64,000 nt of DNA, from assembly GCF_012524075.1 (NCBI RefSeq), contig NZ_JAAZUI010000014.1, positions 26,231-90,230 on the forward strand, written 5' to 3'. Each line of letters opens with the position of its first letter. Position 1 is the stretch's first letter. Source of the stretch: Lutibacter sp. B1. GTDB taxonomy: Bacteria; Bacteroidota; Bacteroidia; Flavobacteriales; Flavobacteriaceae. The notes beneath the pieces are model-generated. The model ran no database searches and was not told the DNA's origin. It was given only the letters and a program-made list of their open reading frames with translations. A program made the translations under genes and the position numbers. Of this stretch, positions 36,148-44,442 are shown piece after piece.

Positions 36148-36480
36148 TTGAACAAGAAAAAAACACATATAAAACATTTAATTGCAACTTTATTGGTAAT
36201 TACTGTATTGCTCCCTGTAACAATACAATTTGTTCATGCGCTTAAAAAACATGAATATGCAACAAGTGCAAAAAAGTTAACAATTACTACAAAAAAGAAC
36301 ATAACCAATTGTTCTGTATTTCACTATCAAATTGACCATAGTACCATTGATTTCTCTTCGAAATTCATCATTTTAAAAAATGAAAGAATTGAAGAAAAAA
36401 TACATTCAATTGAAGTACAATCAACTTCAATAAAACTTCAATACAAATCGTCACGTGCACCACCTGTTTTTATTGTTTGA
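36148..36480 (+). CDS. Small exported protein with C-terminal SRAPP motif, copy 2
   Basis: A 110-residue paralogue of the 33598 gene: hydrophobic segment IATLLVITVLLPVTIQFVHAL, then CSVFHYQIDHSTIDFSS, RIEEKIHSIEVQSTSIKLQ and the C-terminus YKSSRAPPVFIV. It starts at TTG (36148), 8 nt after the first TonB receptor. The histidine-bearing segment (HALKKHEY) sits where copy 1 has FEKHEHS. A second TonB receptor gene follows. Probably a periplasmic or membrane-anchored partner of the receptor. Confidence 0.72.
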   Translation: MNKKKTHIKHLIATLLVITVLLPVTIQFVHALKKHEYATSAKKLTITTKKNITNCSVFHYQIDHSTIDFSSKFIILKNERIEEKIHSIEVQSTSIKLQYKSSRAPPVFIV

Positions 36481-36525
36481 AAAGAGTTATAAATAAATCA
36501 GAAAACAATAAAAACATTATACTAA

Positions 36526-38796
36526 ATGAAAAAATATTTATCAATTTTATTTTTAGGATTCACATTATTCGCTCAGGCACAAAATAAAATATCGGGAACA
36601 ATTACAAACACACAAAATGAGCCTTTATTGGGTGTTGACGTTTACATTGAAGAATTACACAAAGGAACTTCAACCAACGAAAATGGTCATTACGAAATTG
36701 TAAATTTACCTAATTCCCCAATAAAAATAACTGTAGCTTTTATTGGTTACGAAACACAGTCAAAAGCGATAACGGCACAAAACGAAAGTATCGTATTGGA
36801 TTTTACATTAATAGAATCTGTTTTCAAAATGGAAGAAGTAATAATTTCAACTCCATTTAACAAATTACAATCAGAAAATGTAATAAAAGTCGACAAAGCT
36901 ACTGTTCAACAGTTAAAAAACAGAGGAGCTGCGACACTTATTGATGGCATCAATTCAATTGCAGGAGTTTCGCAAGTATCAACAGGGCTAGGAATAGGGA
37001 AACCTGTAATTAGAGGTTTAAGAGGAAATAGAGTTTTAGTATACACACAAGGAATTAGATTAGAAAACCAACAATTTGGAGATGAACATGGTTTAGGTAT
37101 AGATGAATCGAGCATTGAAAGTGTTGAAGTAATAAAAGGTCCTGCTTCTCTCCTCTATGGCTCTGATGCGTTAGGTGGCGTTTTATATTTTAATCCTGTT
37201 AAATTTGCCGATGATAATTCCTTCAATTTTAATATCAATCAAAAATATTTTTCAAATACAGAAGGTACAAGTTCAAGCATAGGAGTTAAACAATCTTACA
37301 ATTCATGGAGATTTTTAGCTAACGGAACACGTAATGAACATAGCGATTACAAAACCGGAAATGATGAAAGAGTTACCAATACCCGTTTTAAAGAAACTAT
37401 TTTTAATTCAGCCATCGGTTTTCACAATAGTTTATTATCAAGTACTTTACGATTCAATTTTAACAATACAAAAGTTGGCATTCCTGAAGAAATTGGATTA
37501 CAAAGCACTAATAAAACACCAATGCTTCCTTATCAAGATCTAAATACTAAAATGGTTAGTTTAAATACTATTTTATTTTTACCAAATTCAAAAATTGTTA
37601 CCACATTTGGTTATACTCTTAATGAAAGAAAAGAATTTGAGGAGGAACATCACCACCATGAAGGAGAAGAAGATCATGAAGAAGAACACGATCATGAATT
37701 AGAGCACATAGAACCGGCTTTAAATTTAGAATTAAATACTTTCAGTTACGATGCAAAGTGGCATTTACCAAAGTTCAATAATGTTGAAACTATTATTGGA
37801 ATTCAAGGTTTACATCAAAAAAATGAAAATTTTGGAGAGGAAATTTTAATTCCTGATGCTAAAATTGATGATTTTGGTGTGTTTTTAACAGGCTCTTATA
37901 CTTGGAATGATAATACCATACAAGGAGGTTTACGCTTTGATACTCGAAAAATTAATACTGAAGAACATATTGTTGCTCATGAAGATGAAGAACATGTTTT
38001 TGAAGCTATAGATAAATCTTTTGAGAATTTTACTGCATCATTAGGCTATAAAACAGTTCTTTTTAACAAAATAACAACTCGTATAAATGTAGCATCGGGT
38101 TTTAAAGCTCCTAATTTGGCAGAACTAACATCAAACGGAGTACATCATGGTTCAAACAGGTTTGAATTAGGAAATAACCAATTAGACAGCGAACAAAATT
38201 TACAAACTGATATAACTTTAGAGTACAATACCAAACATTTTGAAATTTTTGCCAATGGTTTTTACAATTATATTAACAACTATATTTTTATTTCTCCTAC
38301 CGGTGAAATTGAAGATGAAAATCCTGTTTACCAATATATACAAGATGATGCTAAACTGTATGGTGGAGAATTTGGAATACATATACATCCGCACCCATTA
38401 GATTGGTTACACCTACAAAGTGCTTTTGAACTTGTTATTGGAGAAAAAGATAATGGTGATTATTTACCGTTAATTCCGGCTCACAAACTTACAAATACCT
38501 TGAGAACCGAATTTGATATAAACAATTGGCTTAAAAACGGTTTTGTTTCTGTTAACTTAGAAAATTATTTTAAACAAAATAAAGTAAGTGAGTTTGAAAC
38601 ACCAACTACTAGTTATAACTTAGTAAATTTAGGTATTGGAGGTGAAGTAAAATTATCAAAAATGAATTTTGACATCAATTTAAATGTAAACAACTTATTT
38701 GATAAATCGTATATTTCACATTTATCGCGCTTAAAAGCTGATGGAATTGAAAATATAGGTAGAAATTTTATAGTTGGAGTAACTTTCAAAATTTAA
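36526..38796 (+). CDS. TonB-dependent receptor, copy 2, with histidine-rich loop
   Basis: A 756-residue outer-membrane receptor closely related to the preceding one. Signal peptide to about residue 19 (FAQAQ), carboxypeptidase-regulatory-like domain, plug (KPVIRGLRGNRVLVYTQG, ESVEVIKGPASLLYGSDALGG) and barrel. Residues about 372-396 hold a loop made almost wholly of His, Glu and Asp (HHHHEGEEDHEEEHDHELEH), and a second acidic-histidine patch VAHEDEEHVFEA follows. Histidine-rich extracellular loops are the hallmark of ZnuD-like zinc receptors, so zinc, nickel or another divalent metal is the likely ligand. A strong terminator ends the gene. Confidence 0.92.
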   Translation: MKKYLSILFLGFTLFAQAQNKISGTITNTQNEPLLGVDVYIEELHKGTSTNENGHYEIVNLPNSPIKITVAFIGYETQSKAITAQNESIVLDFTLIESVFKMEEVIISTPFNKLQSENVIKVDKATVQQLKNRGAATLIDGINSIAGVSQVSTGLGIGKPVIRGLRGNRVLVYTQGIRLENQQFGDEHGLGIDESSIESVEVIKGPASLLYGSDALGGVLYFNPVKFADDNSFNFNINQKYFSNTEGTSSSIGVKQSYNSWRFLANGTRNEHSDYKTGNDERVTNTRFKETIFNSAIGFHNSLLSSTLRFNFNNTKVGIPEEIGLQSTNKTPMLPYQDLNTKMVSLNTILFLPNSKIVTTFGYTLNERKEFEEEHHHHEGEEDHEEEHDHELEHIEPALNLELNTFSYDAKWHLPKFNNVETIIGIQGLHQKNENFGEEILIPDAKIDDFGVFLTGSYTWNDNTIQGGLRFDTRKINTEEHIVAHEDEEHVFEAIDKSFENFTASLGYKTVLFNKITTRINVASGFKAPNLAELTSNGVHHGSNRFELGNNQLDSEQNLQTDITLEYNTKHFEIFANGFYNYINNYIFISPTGEIEDENPVYQYIQDDAKLYGGEFGIHIHPHPLDWLHLQSAFELVIGEKDNGDYLPLIPAHKLTNTLRTEFDINNWLKNGFVSVNLENYFKQNKVSEFETPTTSYNLVNLGIGGEVKLSKMNFDINLNVNNLFDKSYISHLSRLKADGIENIGRNFIVGVTFKI

Positions 38797-38826
38797 ATTA
38801 AGAATTATTCTAAATATCCATATTTT

Positions 38827-38864
38827 AAAACAATCTAAAGCTAAAACTTTAGGTTGTTTTATTT
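38827..38864 (+). terminator. Terminator after the second TonB receptor
   Basis: AAAACAATCTAAAG (38827-38840) pairs with CTTTAGGTTGTTTT (38847-38860) with one G-T pair, loop CTAAAA, followed by ATTTTAT. Confidence 0.82.
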
Positions 38865-38905
38865 TATACCTTATTTTTATGCCTACAAAAAACTAACCCT
38901 AATTT

Positions 38906-40117
38906 ATGACACCTCAACCAAACCAAAACTCAACCAATCAATTAGATTTAAAAAGACGCCTCATTGTAGGCATTCAATTTTTATTTGTTGCTTTTGGAGC
39001 AACCGTTTTAGTACCTCTTTTAATAGATATTGACCCTGCTGTAGCCTTATTTACCGCCGGTGTTGGTACACTCATCTTTCATTTAATAACCAAAGGCAAA
39101 GTTCCTGTTTTTTTAGGCAGTAGTTTTGCTTTTATAGCTCCTATTATAGCAGCAACCAAACTTTATGGTTACGCCGGTACATTATCAGGTATAATTGCAG
39201 TAGGTTTGGTTTACGGACTCGTTTCAGCAATAATTAAACTGTGGGGTTTAAAAATTATTGAAAAAATATTTCCTCCGGTGGTAGTTGGTCCTGTAATTAT
39301 GATTATTGGATTATCATTGGCAACTGTTGGTGTAGATATGGCAAAAACAAATTGGATAATAGCTTTAGCAGCATTGATAACAGCTATTATTGTTGTAATT
39401 TATACCAAAGGACTTATAAAACTGATTCCAATTTTTATAGGAATTATTGTAGGGTATATCCTTTCAATTTTTACAGGATTAATTGATTTTACAAGTGTTT
39501 CTGAAGCTTCTTGGTTTGCTTTGCCACAATTTGTAAAACCTGAATTTAATTGGGGAGCTATTATTTATATGATTCCTGTTGCTGTTGCTCCAATTATTGA
39601 ACACGTTGGAGATATGTATGCCATTGGTGGTGTAGCTAATAAAAAATTTGTTAAAGATCCCGGTTTGCACAGAACTTTACTTGGTGATGGTATTGCAACT
39701 GCTTTTGCAGGTTTTTTTGGTGGACCGCCAAACACAACCTATTCTGAAGTGACCGGAGCCATCGCTTTAACTAAAATAACAGACCCTAGAGTATTGCGAA
39801 TTGCAGCAGTAACTGCCATTATTTTTTCGTTAATTGGTAAAATAAGTGCTCTTCTAAAAACCATTCCTCAAGCTGTTTTAGGTGGTATTATGCTACTTCT
39901 TTTTGGTATGATTGCCAGTATTGGTATTAAAACTTTGATTGATGCGAAAACCAATTTCACAAAAACCAGAAACCAGGTTATTGTATCTGTTATTTTAACT
40001 GTTGGTATTGGAGGTGCTCAAATAAGCCAAGGTAATTTTTCTTTAGCGGGTATTGGATTGGCTTCAATAGTTGGAGTAATTTTAAATTTAATTTTGCCTA
40101 ATAAATCTAATCAATAA
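38906..40117 (+). CDS. Uracil/xanthine permease (NCS2, UraA-like)
   Basis: A 403-residue inner-membrane transporter with about 14 segments. UraA-type motifs include FVAFGATVLVPLL near the N-terminus, GSSFAFIAPI (TM3 half-helix), ATVGVD and the substrate-binding block PIIEHVGDMYAIG, followed by GGPPNTTYSEVTGAIALT. It most likely imports uracil by proton symport. It is convergent with an AzgA-like purine permease. Confidence 0.9.
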   Translation: MTPQPNQNSTNQLDLKRRLIVGIQFLFVAFGATVLVPLLIDIDPAVALFTAGVGTLIFHLITKGKVPVFLGSSFAFIAPIIAATKLYGYAGTLSGIIAVGLVYGLVSAIIKLWGLKIIEKIFPPVVVGPVIMIIGLSLATVGVDMAKTNWIIALAALITAIIVVIYTKGLIKLIPIFIGIIVGYILSIFTGLIDFTSVSEASWFALPQFVKPEFNWGAIIYMIPVAVAPIIEHVGDMYAIGGVANKKFVKDPGLHRTLLGDGIATAFAGFFGGPPNTTYSEVTGAIALTKITDPRVLRIAAVTAIIFSLIGKISALLKTIPQAVLGGIMLLLFGMIASIGIKTLIDAKTNFTKTRNQVIVSVILTVGIGGAQISQGNFSLAGIGLASIVGVILNLILPNKSNQ

Positions 40118-40152
40118 TATTTTATTAAAATTTCAAAATAGTTATAAAAAGT

Positions 40153-40181
40153 GGAGGTCTAAAACAAAATTTTAGACCTCC
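40153..40181. terminator. Bidirectional terminator between convergent permease genes
   Basis: GGAGGTCTAAAA (40153-40164) and TTTTAGACCTCC (40170-40181) form a perfect 12-bp stem with a 5-nt loop. It serves the uracil permease (plus) and the AzgA-like gene (minus). Confidence 0.85.
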
Positions 40182-40196
40182 TTCTTTATTAATTAT

Positions 40197-41492
40197 TTAC
40201 ACGTAAAATTTAATGATAAATAAAATTGCAATGATATACATTACCGGAGTTACTTCTTTAAACTTTCCTGTAAGCATTTTTAAAATCACATACGATAACA
40301 TTCCAAAAACGATTCCTTCAGCAATACTATACGTTAAAGGCATCATTATAATAGTAAAAAATGCTGGAATTGCTTCGGTATAATCCGTTAGATTTATTTT
40401 AACAATTGGTGTAATCATCATTAAACCAACAATTATTAATGCCGAAGCTGTAGCTTCAGCAGGTATAATCATAAAAACCGGAGCTAAAAACAATGATAAG
40501 GCAAACATACCCGCAACAGTTAAAGCTGTCATTCCGGTTTTTCCACCTTCAGCAACACCAGCTGCGCTTTCAACATACGTTGTAACGGTAGATGTTCCTA
40601 AAATTGCTCCTACAAAGGTACCAATAGAATCTGCAAAAAGTGCTTGTTTTACACGTGGCACATTTCCTTTTTCATCTAACATTCCTGATTTTGATGAAAC
40701 ACCTACCAATGTTCCAACAGTATCAAACATATCAACAAATAAAAATGTAAATAATACTATTAGCATATCTAAACTAAATACTTGAGAAAAGTCGAACTTA
40801 AAAAATATAGGTTCAATTGATGGTGGTAAACTAATCAATTTAAAACTTTCAGGAATATGGGTTACACCTACAAAAAGACCTAATACAGTAGATGCTAAAA
40901 TTCCTATTAATAAAGCGCCTTTTACTTTTTTTGATAATAACAACCCTGTAATTATAACACCTGTCAAACCAACTAAAACACTAGGATTTTTCATACTTCC
41001 CAAACTCACTAAAGTTGCTTGGTTATCTACTACTAAACCTGTGCTTTTTAAGCCAATAAATGCTATAAACAAACCAATACCAACAGATACAGCGTGTTTT
41101 AAATTGAGAGGTATGGAATTTACAATTAATTCACGCACATTAAACGCTGTTAAAATAATAAATATAATTCCTTCTAAAAAAACAGCGGTTAAAGCAAATT
41201 GCCAAGAATAACCCATACCCAATACTACTGTAAATGCAAAAAAGGCATTTAAACCCATACCCGGAGCTAAAGCAAATGGTAATTTTGTCACCAAAGCCAT
41301 TACCAACGTTGCTATTACAGCGGAAAGTGCTGTTGCTGTAAAAACAGCATCTTTATCCATACCGGTAACACTTAAAATACTTGGGTTTACTGCTAAAATG
41401 TAAACCATAGTCATAAAAGTTGTTATTCCGGCAATAATTTCCGTTTTTAAGGTTGATTTATTTTCTGAAATTTTAAAAAACGTATCTAACAT
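40197..41492 (-). CDS. Adenine/guanine/hypoxanthine permease (NCS2, AzgA/PbuG-like)
   Basis: A 431-residue purine permease. It begins with the family pattern LKTEIIAGITTFMTMVYILAVNP, and contains GMGLNAFFAFTVVLGMGYSWQ and SVGIGLFIAFIGLK, plus the GTSTVTTYVESAAGVAEGG binding block. About 13 membrane segments. It follows the DUF5020 gene after 16 nt, which would supply an outer-membrane nucleoside channel. Confidence 0.93.
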   Translation of the reverse strand: MLDTFFKISENKSTLKTEIIAGITTFMTMVYILAVNPSILSVTGMDKDAVFTATALSAVIATLVMALVTKLPFALAPGMGLNAFFAFTVVLGMGYSWQFALTAVFLEGIIFIILTAFNVRELIVNSIPLNLKHAVSVGIGLFIAFIGLKSTGLVVDNQATLVSLGSMKNPSVLVGLTGVIITGLLLSKKVKGALLIGILASTVLGLFVGVTHIPESFKLISLPPSIEPIFFKFDFSQVFSLDMLIVLFTFLFVDMFDTVGTLVGVSSKSGMLDEKGNVPRVKQALFADSIGTFVGAILGTSTVTTYVESAAGVAEGGKTGMTALTVAGMFALSLFLAPVFMIIPAEATASALIIVGLMMITPIVKINLTDYTEAIPAFFTIIMMPLTYSIAEGIVFGMLSYVILKMLTGKFKEVTPVMYIIAILFIIKFYV

Positions 41493-41508
41493 AGTATCTA
41501 TTTTTTAA

Positions 41509-42165
41509 TTAAATATTCCATTTTACAGCCAATGTAGGCCTTACTTTAAACTCATAATCTCCAGCAAAATTATTTGAAAGCTCTACCTCACCTCCTACTG
41601 AAAAACTTTTATTTAGATGATACCAAAGTTGTGGCTCAGATAAAAAAACTGTTTTATCAGACAAACCATTTTCTGTCCATAAATCCGCAAATCCGGTAAA
41701 TGTTAATTTATCTTTAAACAAGTTAACATACCATGTTCCTGTAATTTGAAAATTTCCTTCGCCGGCATCGTTTATTGCTTTATATCCTGCGTAGGATGAA
41801 AATCCCCAAACTGCAGTTCCTTTAGCATAATTAATCCCAAAAATCCAGGCATCATTAATGGTGTAACCTCCTTGTCCGGAATCTGTATCAAAAGTACCTA
41901 AGCCGCCATTGTATTCAACATGCAAACCAACAGGCATTTTTTCTGTTTTTAATACACGAGCTATTTCATAATAACCTTGATTAATTCCTGATTTTGCATC
42001 GTAATCAAAATCTATAAACGTAAATGTATTACCATATTTATCAACTTTAAAAAGTTCAAATGTGGTAGTAAAATGATCTCTTTCAAAATCTCTGTGCAAT
42101 TGAAAGTTTTGTGCTCCTACTGTAAAAAAAGTAAAAATTGTGAATAAAGTAAATAGCTGCTTCAT
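41509..42165 (-). CDS. DUF5020 / Tsx-like outer-membrane protein
   Basis: A 218-residue exported protein, signal peptide ending VGAQ (residue 19). The rest is a run of amphipathic strands (HLHRDFER-like start, TFTFIDFDYDAKSG, YYEIARVLKTEK, GFADLWTENG) that match DUF5020, a family related to the Tsx nucleoside channel. The C-terminal TLAVKWNI fits the last strand of a barrel. Being directly upstream of an AzgA-like purine permease supports a nucleoside or nucleobase uptake role. Confidence 0.85.
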   Translation of the reverse strand: MKQLFTLFTIFTFFTVGAQNFQLHRDFERDHFTTTFELFKVDKYGNTFTFIDFDYDAKSGINQGYYEIARVLKTEKMPVGLHVEYNGGLGTFDTDSGQGGYTINDAWIFGINYAKGTAVWGFSSYAGYKAINDAGEGNFQITGTWYVNLFKDKLTFTGFADLWTENGLSDKTVFLSEPQLWYHLNKSFSVGGEVELSNNFAGDYEFKVRPTLAVKWNI

Positions 42166-42683
42166 GTTTAGGGTTTAAAATTAAAGCCGCTAAAATACTT
42201 TAAATAATACTAATCAGTCTTATTTTATAAATTGTAATTATTAACAGTTTAAGCAAAATTTATTATTTTTTTCTTAAAAAATTAACACTAAAAGAGAAGT
42301 TACTCCCTAATATTCATATAATTTAAACATATTTAGAATAATTCTTTTTTATTTAAAACATCAGATTTAAAATTTAAATTGTTAATAAGTTTATTTTCAT
42401 TTAAGAAATTACTTGTTTTAAAATTTTGTCCTACGAAATCCAAATTTTTAAAATAAAAGTGGGAAAAAGGATGGAAATTAATTAACGAATGTTTAATCAT
42501 TTAGAGAGAAAAAATCATTTTATTAAATTTAAATTAATCTTTTATGATTTTTCTTAACTATAATTCAAATAACAAAAAATAAAATAGTTTAAATATAATT
42601 CTGAAAAGATGACTTATTTATATTGGTTATCAATAAGTTATATCGTAAATTTATGTAATAAATATTACTAAACTTTTTTTATA
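42166..42683. other. 518-nt AT-rich intergenic region upstream of the hydrogenase operon
   Basis: Lies between divergent genes. No reading frame with protein-like features was found. The right end holds the putative hydrogenase promoter (42623-42653) with a small palindrome. The rest is very AT-rich, with no exact TAnnTTTG box for the DUF5020 gene and no hairpin or RNA gene recognised. Confidence 0.6.
42621..42653 (+). promoter_or_regulatory. Putative hydrogenase promoter with overlapping palindrome
   Basis: TTG at 42623-42625 and TAAATTTA at 42646-42653 (seven of eight positions of TAnnTTTG), spaced by 20 nt. The palindrome TATTG-N5-CAATA (42621-42635) covers the TTG element and could be an operator. 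The ATG of hoxF is 30 nt further on. Confidence 0.5.
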
Positions 42684-44408
42684 ATGAAAAGGTCCAGATT
42701 ATTACCTCATCTTTGGGAAATTCAAAATAATTATGGCTATATACCCGACCATTCTATAACCGAAATTTCTCAAAAATTAAATGTTTCAAAAATTGAGATT
42801 GAAAGTGTTGTTTCTTTTTACCACTTCTTCCACCTAAAACCTACCGGTAAGTATATTATTTACTTAAATAACAGTATTATATCCGAATATAAAGGTTTTA
42901 GAGAAGTTAAAGCTGCTTTTGAAAAAGAAACAGGTTGCACCTTTGGAGTTTACGATAAAAATCCGCTTTTTACTCTTTTTGAAACTTCGTGTATAGGGTT
43001 AAGTGATTTTGAACCGGCTGCACTTATTAATTTTCATCCTTTTACAGATTTAACACCCGAAAAAGTAAAAACGATTATCAATCAATTAAAAAGCGGTGTG
43101 TATCCTGAAGAAATAGCTAATAATCCTGTCAGTAAAATTCAATATACGCCTGAATACAGCAAAACTGTATTTTTTAGAAATTATACAATAGGTAATTCAT
43201 TAAAAGTCCTTAAAAATAATTCTGCCGATGAAATTTTAGAAAAAATTAGTCTTTCTAAACTCGACGGTCATGGTGGTGCTTTTTTCCCTACGGCTACAAA
43301 ATGGGAATATTGTAAAAATAGCAATTCAGAACAAAAAATAGTTATTTGTAATGCTGATGAAGGCGAACCCGGAACTTTTAAAGATAAGTCTTTACTCCGT
43401 AACTTACCGGGCTTGGTTATTGAAGGTATGATAATTGCCGCCTATGTTACCGGAGCTGAAAAAGGATATATTTATTTAAGAGCTGAGTATAAATATCTTC
43501 TTAAAAAATTAGAAGATACACTTAAAGAATTTGAAGAAAAAGGTTTTTTAGGCGAAAACATATTTGGTATAAACAATTTCAATTTTAGCATTAGGGTTGT
43601 ACTAGGTGCAGGCGCTTATGTATGTGGAGCTGAAACTGCTTTAATAGAATCATTAGAAGGAAAACGTGGAGAACCTAGAGTTCGAAAATATTTCCCAACA
43701 GAATATGGTTATTTAGGATACTCAACAATAGTAAACAATGTTGAAACTTTTGCAAAAGCTGCAAGAATTATAGAATTAGGTACTGATTTCTTCACTAATC
43801 TTGGTACAGAAAAAAGCAAAGGAACTAAAATTTTAAGTATTTCAGGCGATGTGGCAAAACCCGGAATATATGAAGTTGAATGGGGAATAACAGTTCAAGA
43901 AATATTAGACTTATGCCAAGCAACATCTCCTTATTTTATCCAAATAAGCGGACCTTCAGGCGAATGCATCAACAATAAAGAATTTGAAAGGAAAATTTGT
44001 AAAGAAGACTTGCTTTGTGGAGGTTCAATTATGGTTTTCAATAAAAGTAGAGGTGTTTTTAAAATTCTTAGAAACTTTATTCAGTTTTTTAAAACTGAAT
44101 CATGCGGAGCATGTACACCATGCCGTGCCGGGAACCAAATTTTGTATGAAAAAATTAGAAAATTTGAAAGAGGATTATGTTCTCAAGTAGATATTGATGA
44201 AGTAAAAAATTGGGGAAATATTATAAAATTAACCAGCAGATGCGGTCTTGGGCAATTTTCAACAAATACTTTTATTATGGCTCTTGATAAATTTCAAGAT
44301 TATTTCAGCCTTAAAACTGTTGAAGTGAATAAAAATTTAAATGTTGAATTTGATATGGAAAGTGCCACTTATGATTATGACGAAGTGATTAAAAACACGC
44401 AACATTAA
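42684..44408 (+). CDS. hoxF: HoxF-type NAD(P)-linked diaphorase subunit of [NiFe] hydrogenase, NuoE-NuoF fusion
   Basis: A 574-residue flavoprotein that passes electrons between the hydrogenase module and a pyridine nucleotide. Residues 1-150 are a NuoE-like domain; of the four ligands of its [2Fe-2S] cluster only C103 is clearly retained (SCIGLS, with S107 in place of the partner, and LNNS where the first cysteine would be). Residues from about 160 are NuoF-like: glycine-rich FMN loop DGHGGAFFPTATKW (195-207), NADEGEPGTF (223-232), CGAETALIESLEGKRG (314 on) and the [4Fe-4S] ligands C474, C477, C480 and C520. The usual GRGGAGFPTG and GEET motifs are altered here. The N-terminal fusion matches Cupriavidus-type HoxF. 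First gene of the hox operon. Confidence 0.92.
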   Translation: MKRSRLLPHLWEIQNNYGYIPDHSITEISQKLNVSKIEIESVVSFYHFFHLKPTGKYIIYLNNSIISEYKGFREVKAAFEKETGCTFGVYDKNPLFTLFETSCIGLSDFEPAALINFHPFTDLTPEKVKTIINQLKSGVYPEEIANNPVSKIQYTPEYSKTVFFRNYTIGNSLKVLKNNSADEILEKISLSKLDGHGGAFFPTATKWEYCKNSNSEQKIVICNADEGEPGTFKDKSLLRNLPGLVIEGMIIAAYVTGAEKGYIYLRAEYKYLLKKLEDTLKEFEEKGFLGENIFGINNFNFSIRVVLGAGAYVCGAETALIESLEGKRGEPRVRKYFPTEYGYLGYSTIVNNVETFAKAARIIELGTDFFTNLGTEKSKGTKILSISGDVAKPGIYEVEWGITVQEILDLCQATSPYFIQISGPSGECINNKEFERKICKEDLLCGGSIMVFNKSRGVFKILRNFIQFFKTESCGACTPCRAGNQILYEKIRKFERGLCSQVDIDEVKNWGNIIKLTSRCGLGQFSTNTFIMALDKFQDYFSLKTVEVNKNLNVEFDMESATYDYDEVIKNTQH

Positions 44409-44442
44409 GTAATTACAAATTGTAGTTTTAAAAATAATTAAA

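Noticed and set aside
37635..37720. Short repeats resembling a CRISPR array
   Set aside because: They are codons for His, Glu and Asp within an intact receptor gene, without spacers.
42600..42683. Classical FNR box (TTGAT-N4-ATCAA) upstream of hoxF
   Set aside because: Only a 5-bp palindrome with different core and spacing is present; kept as a weak palindrome finding instead.
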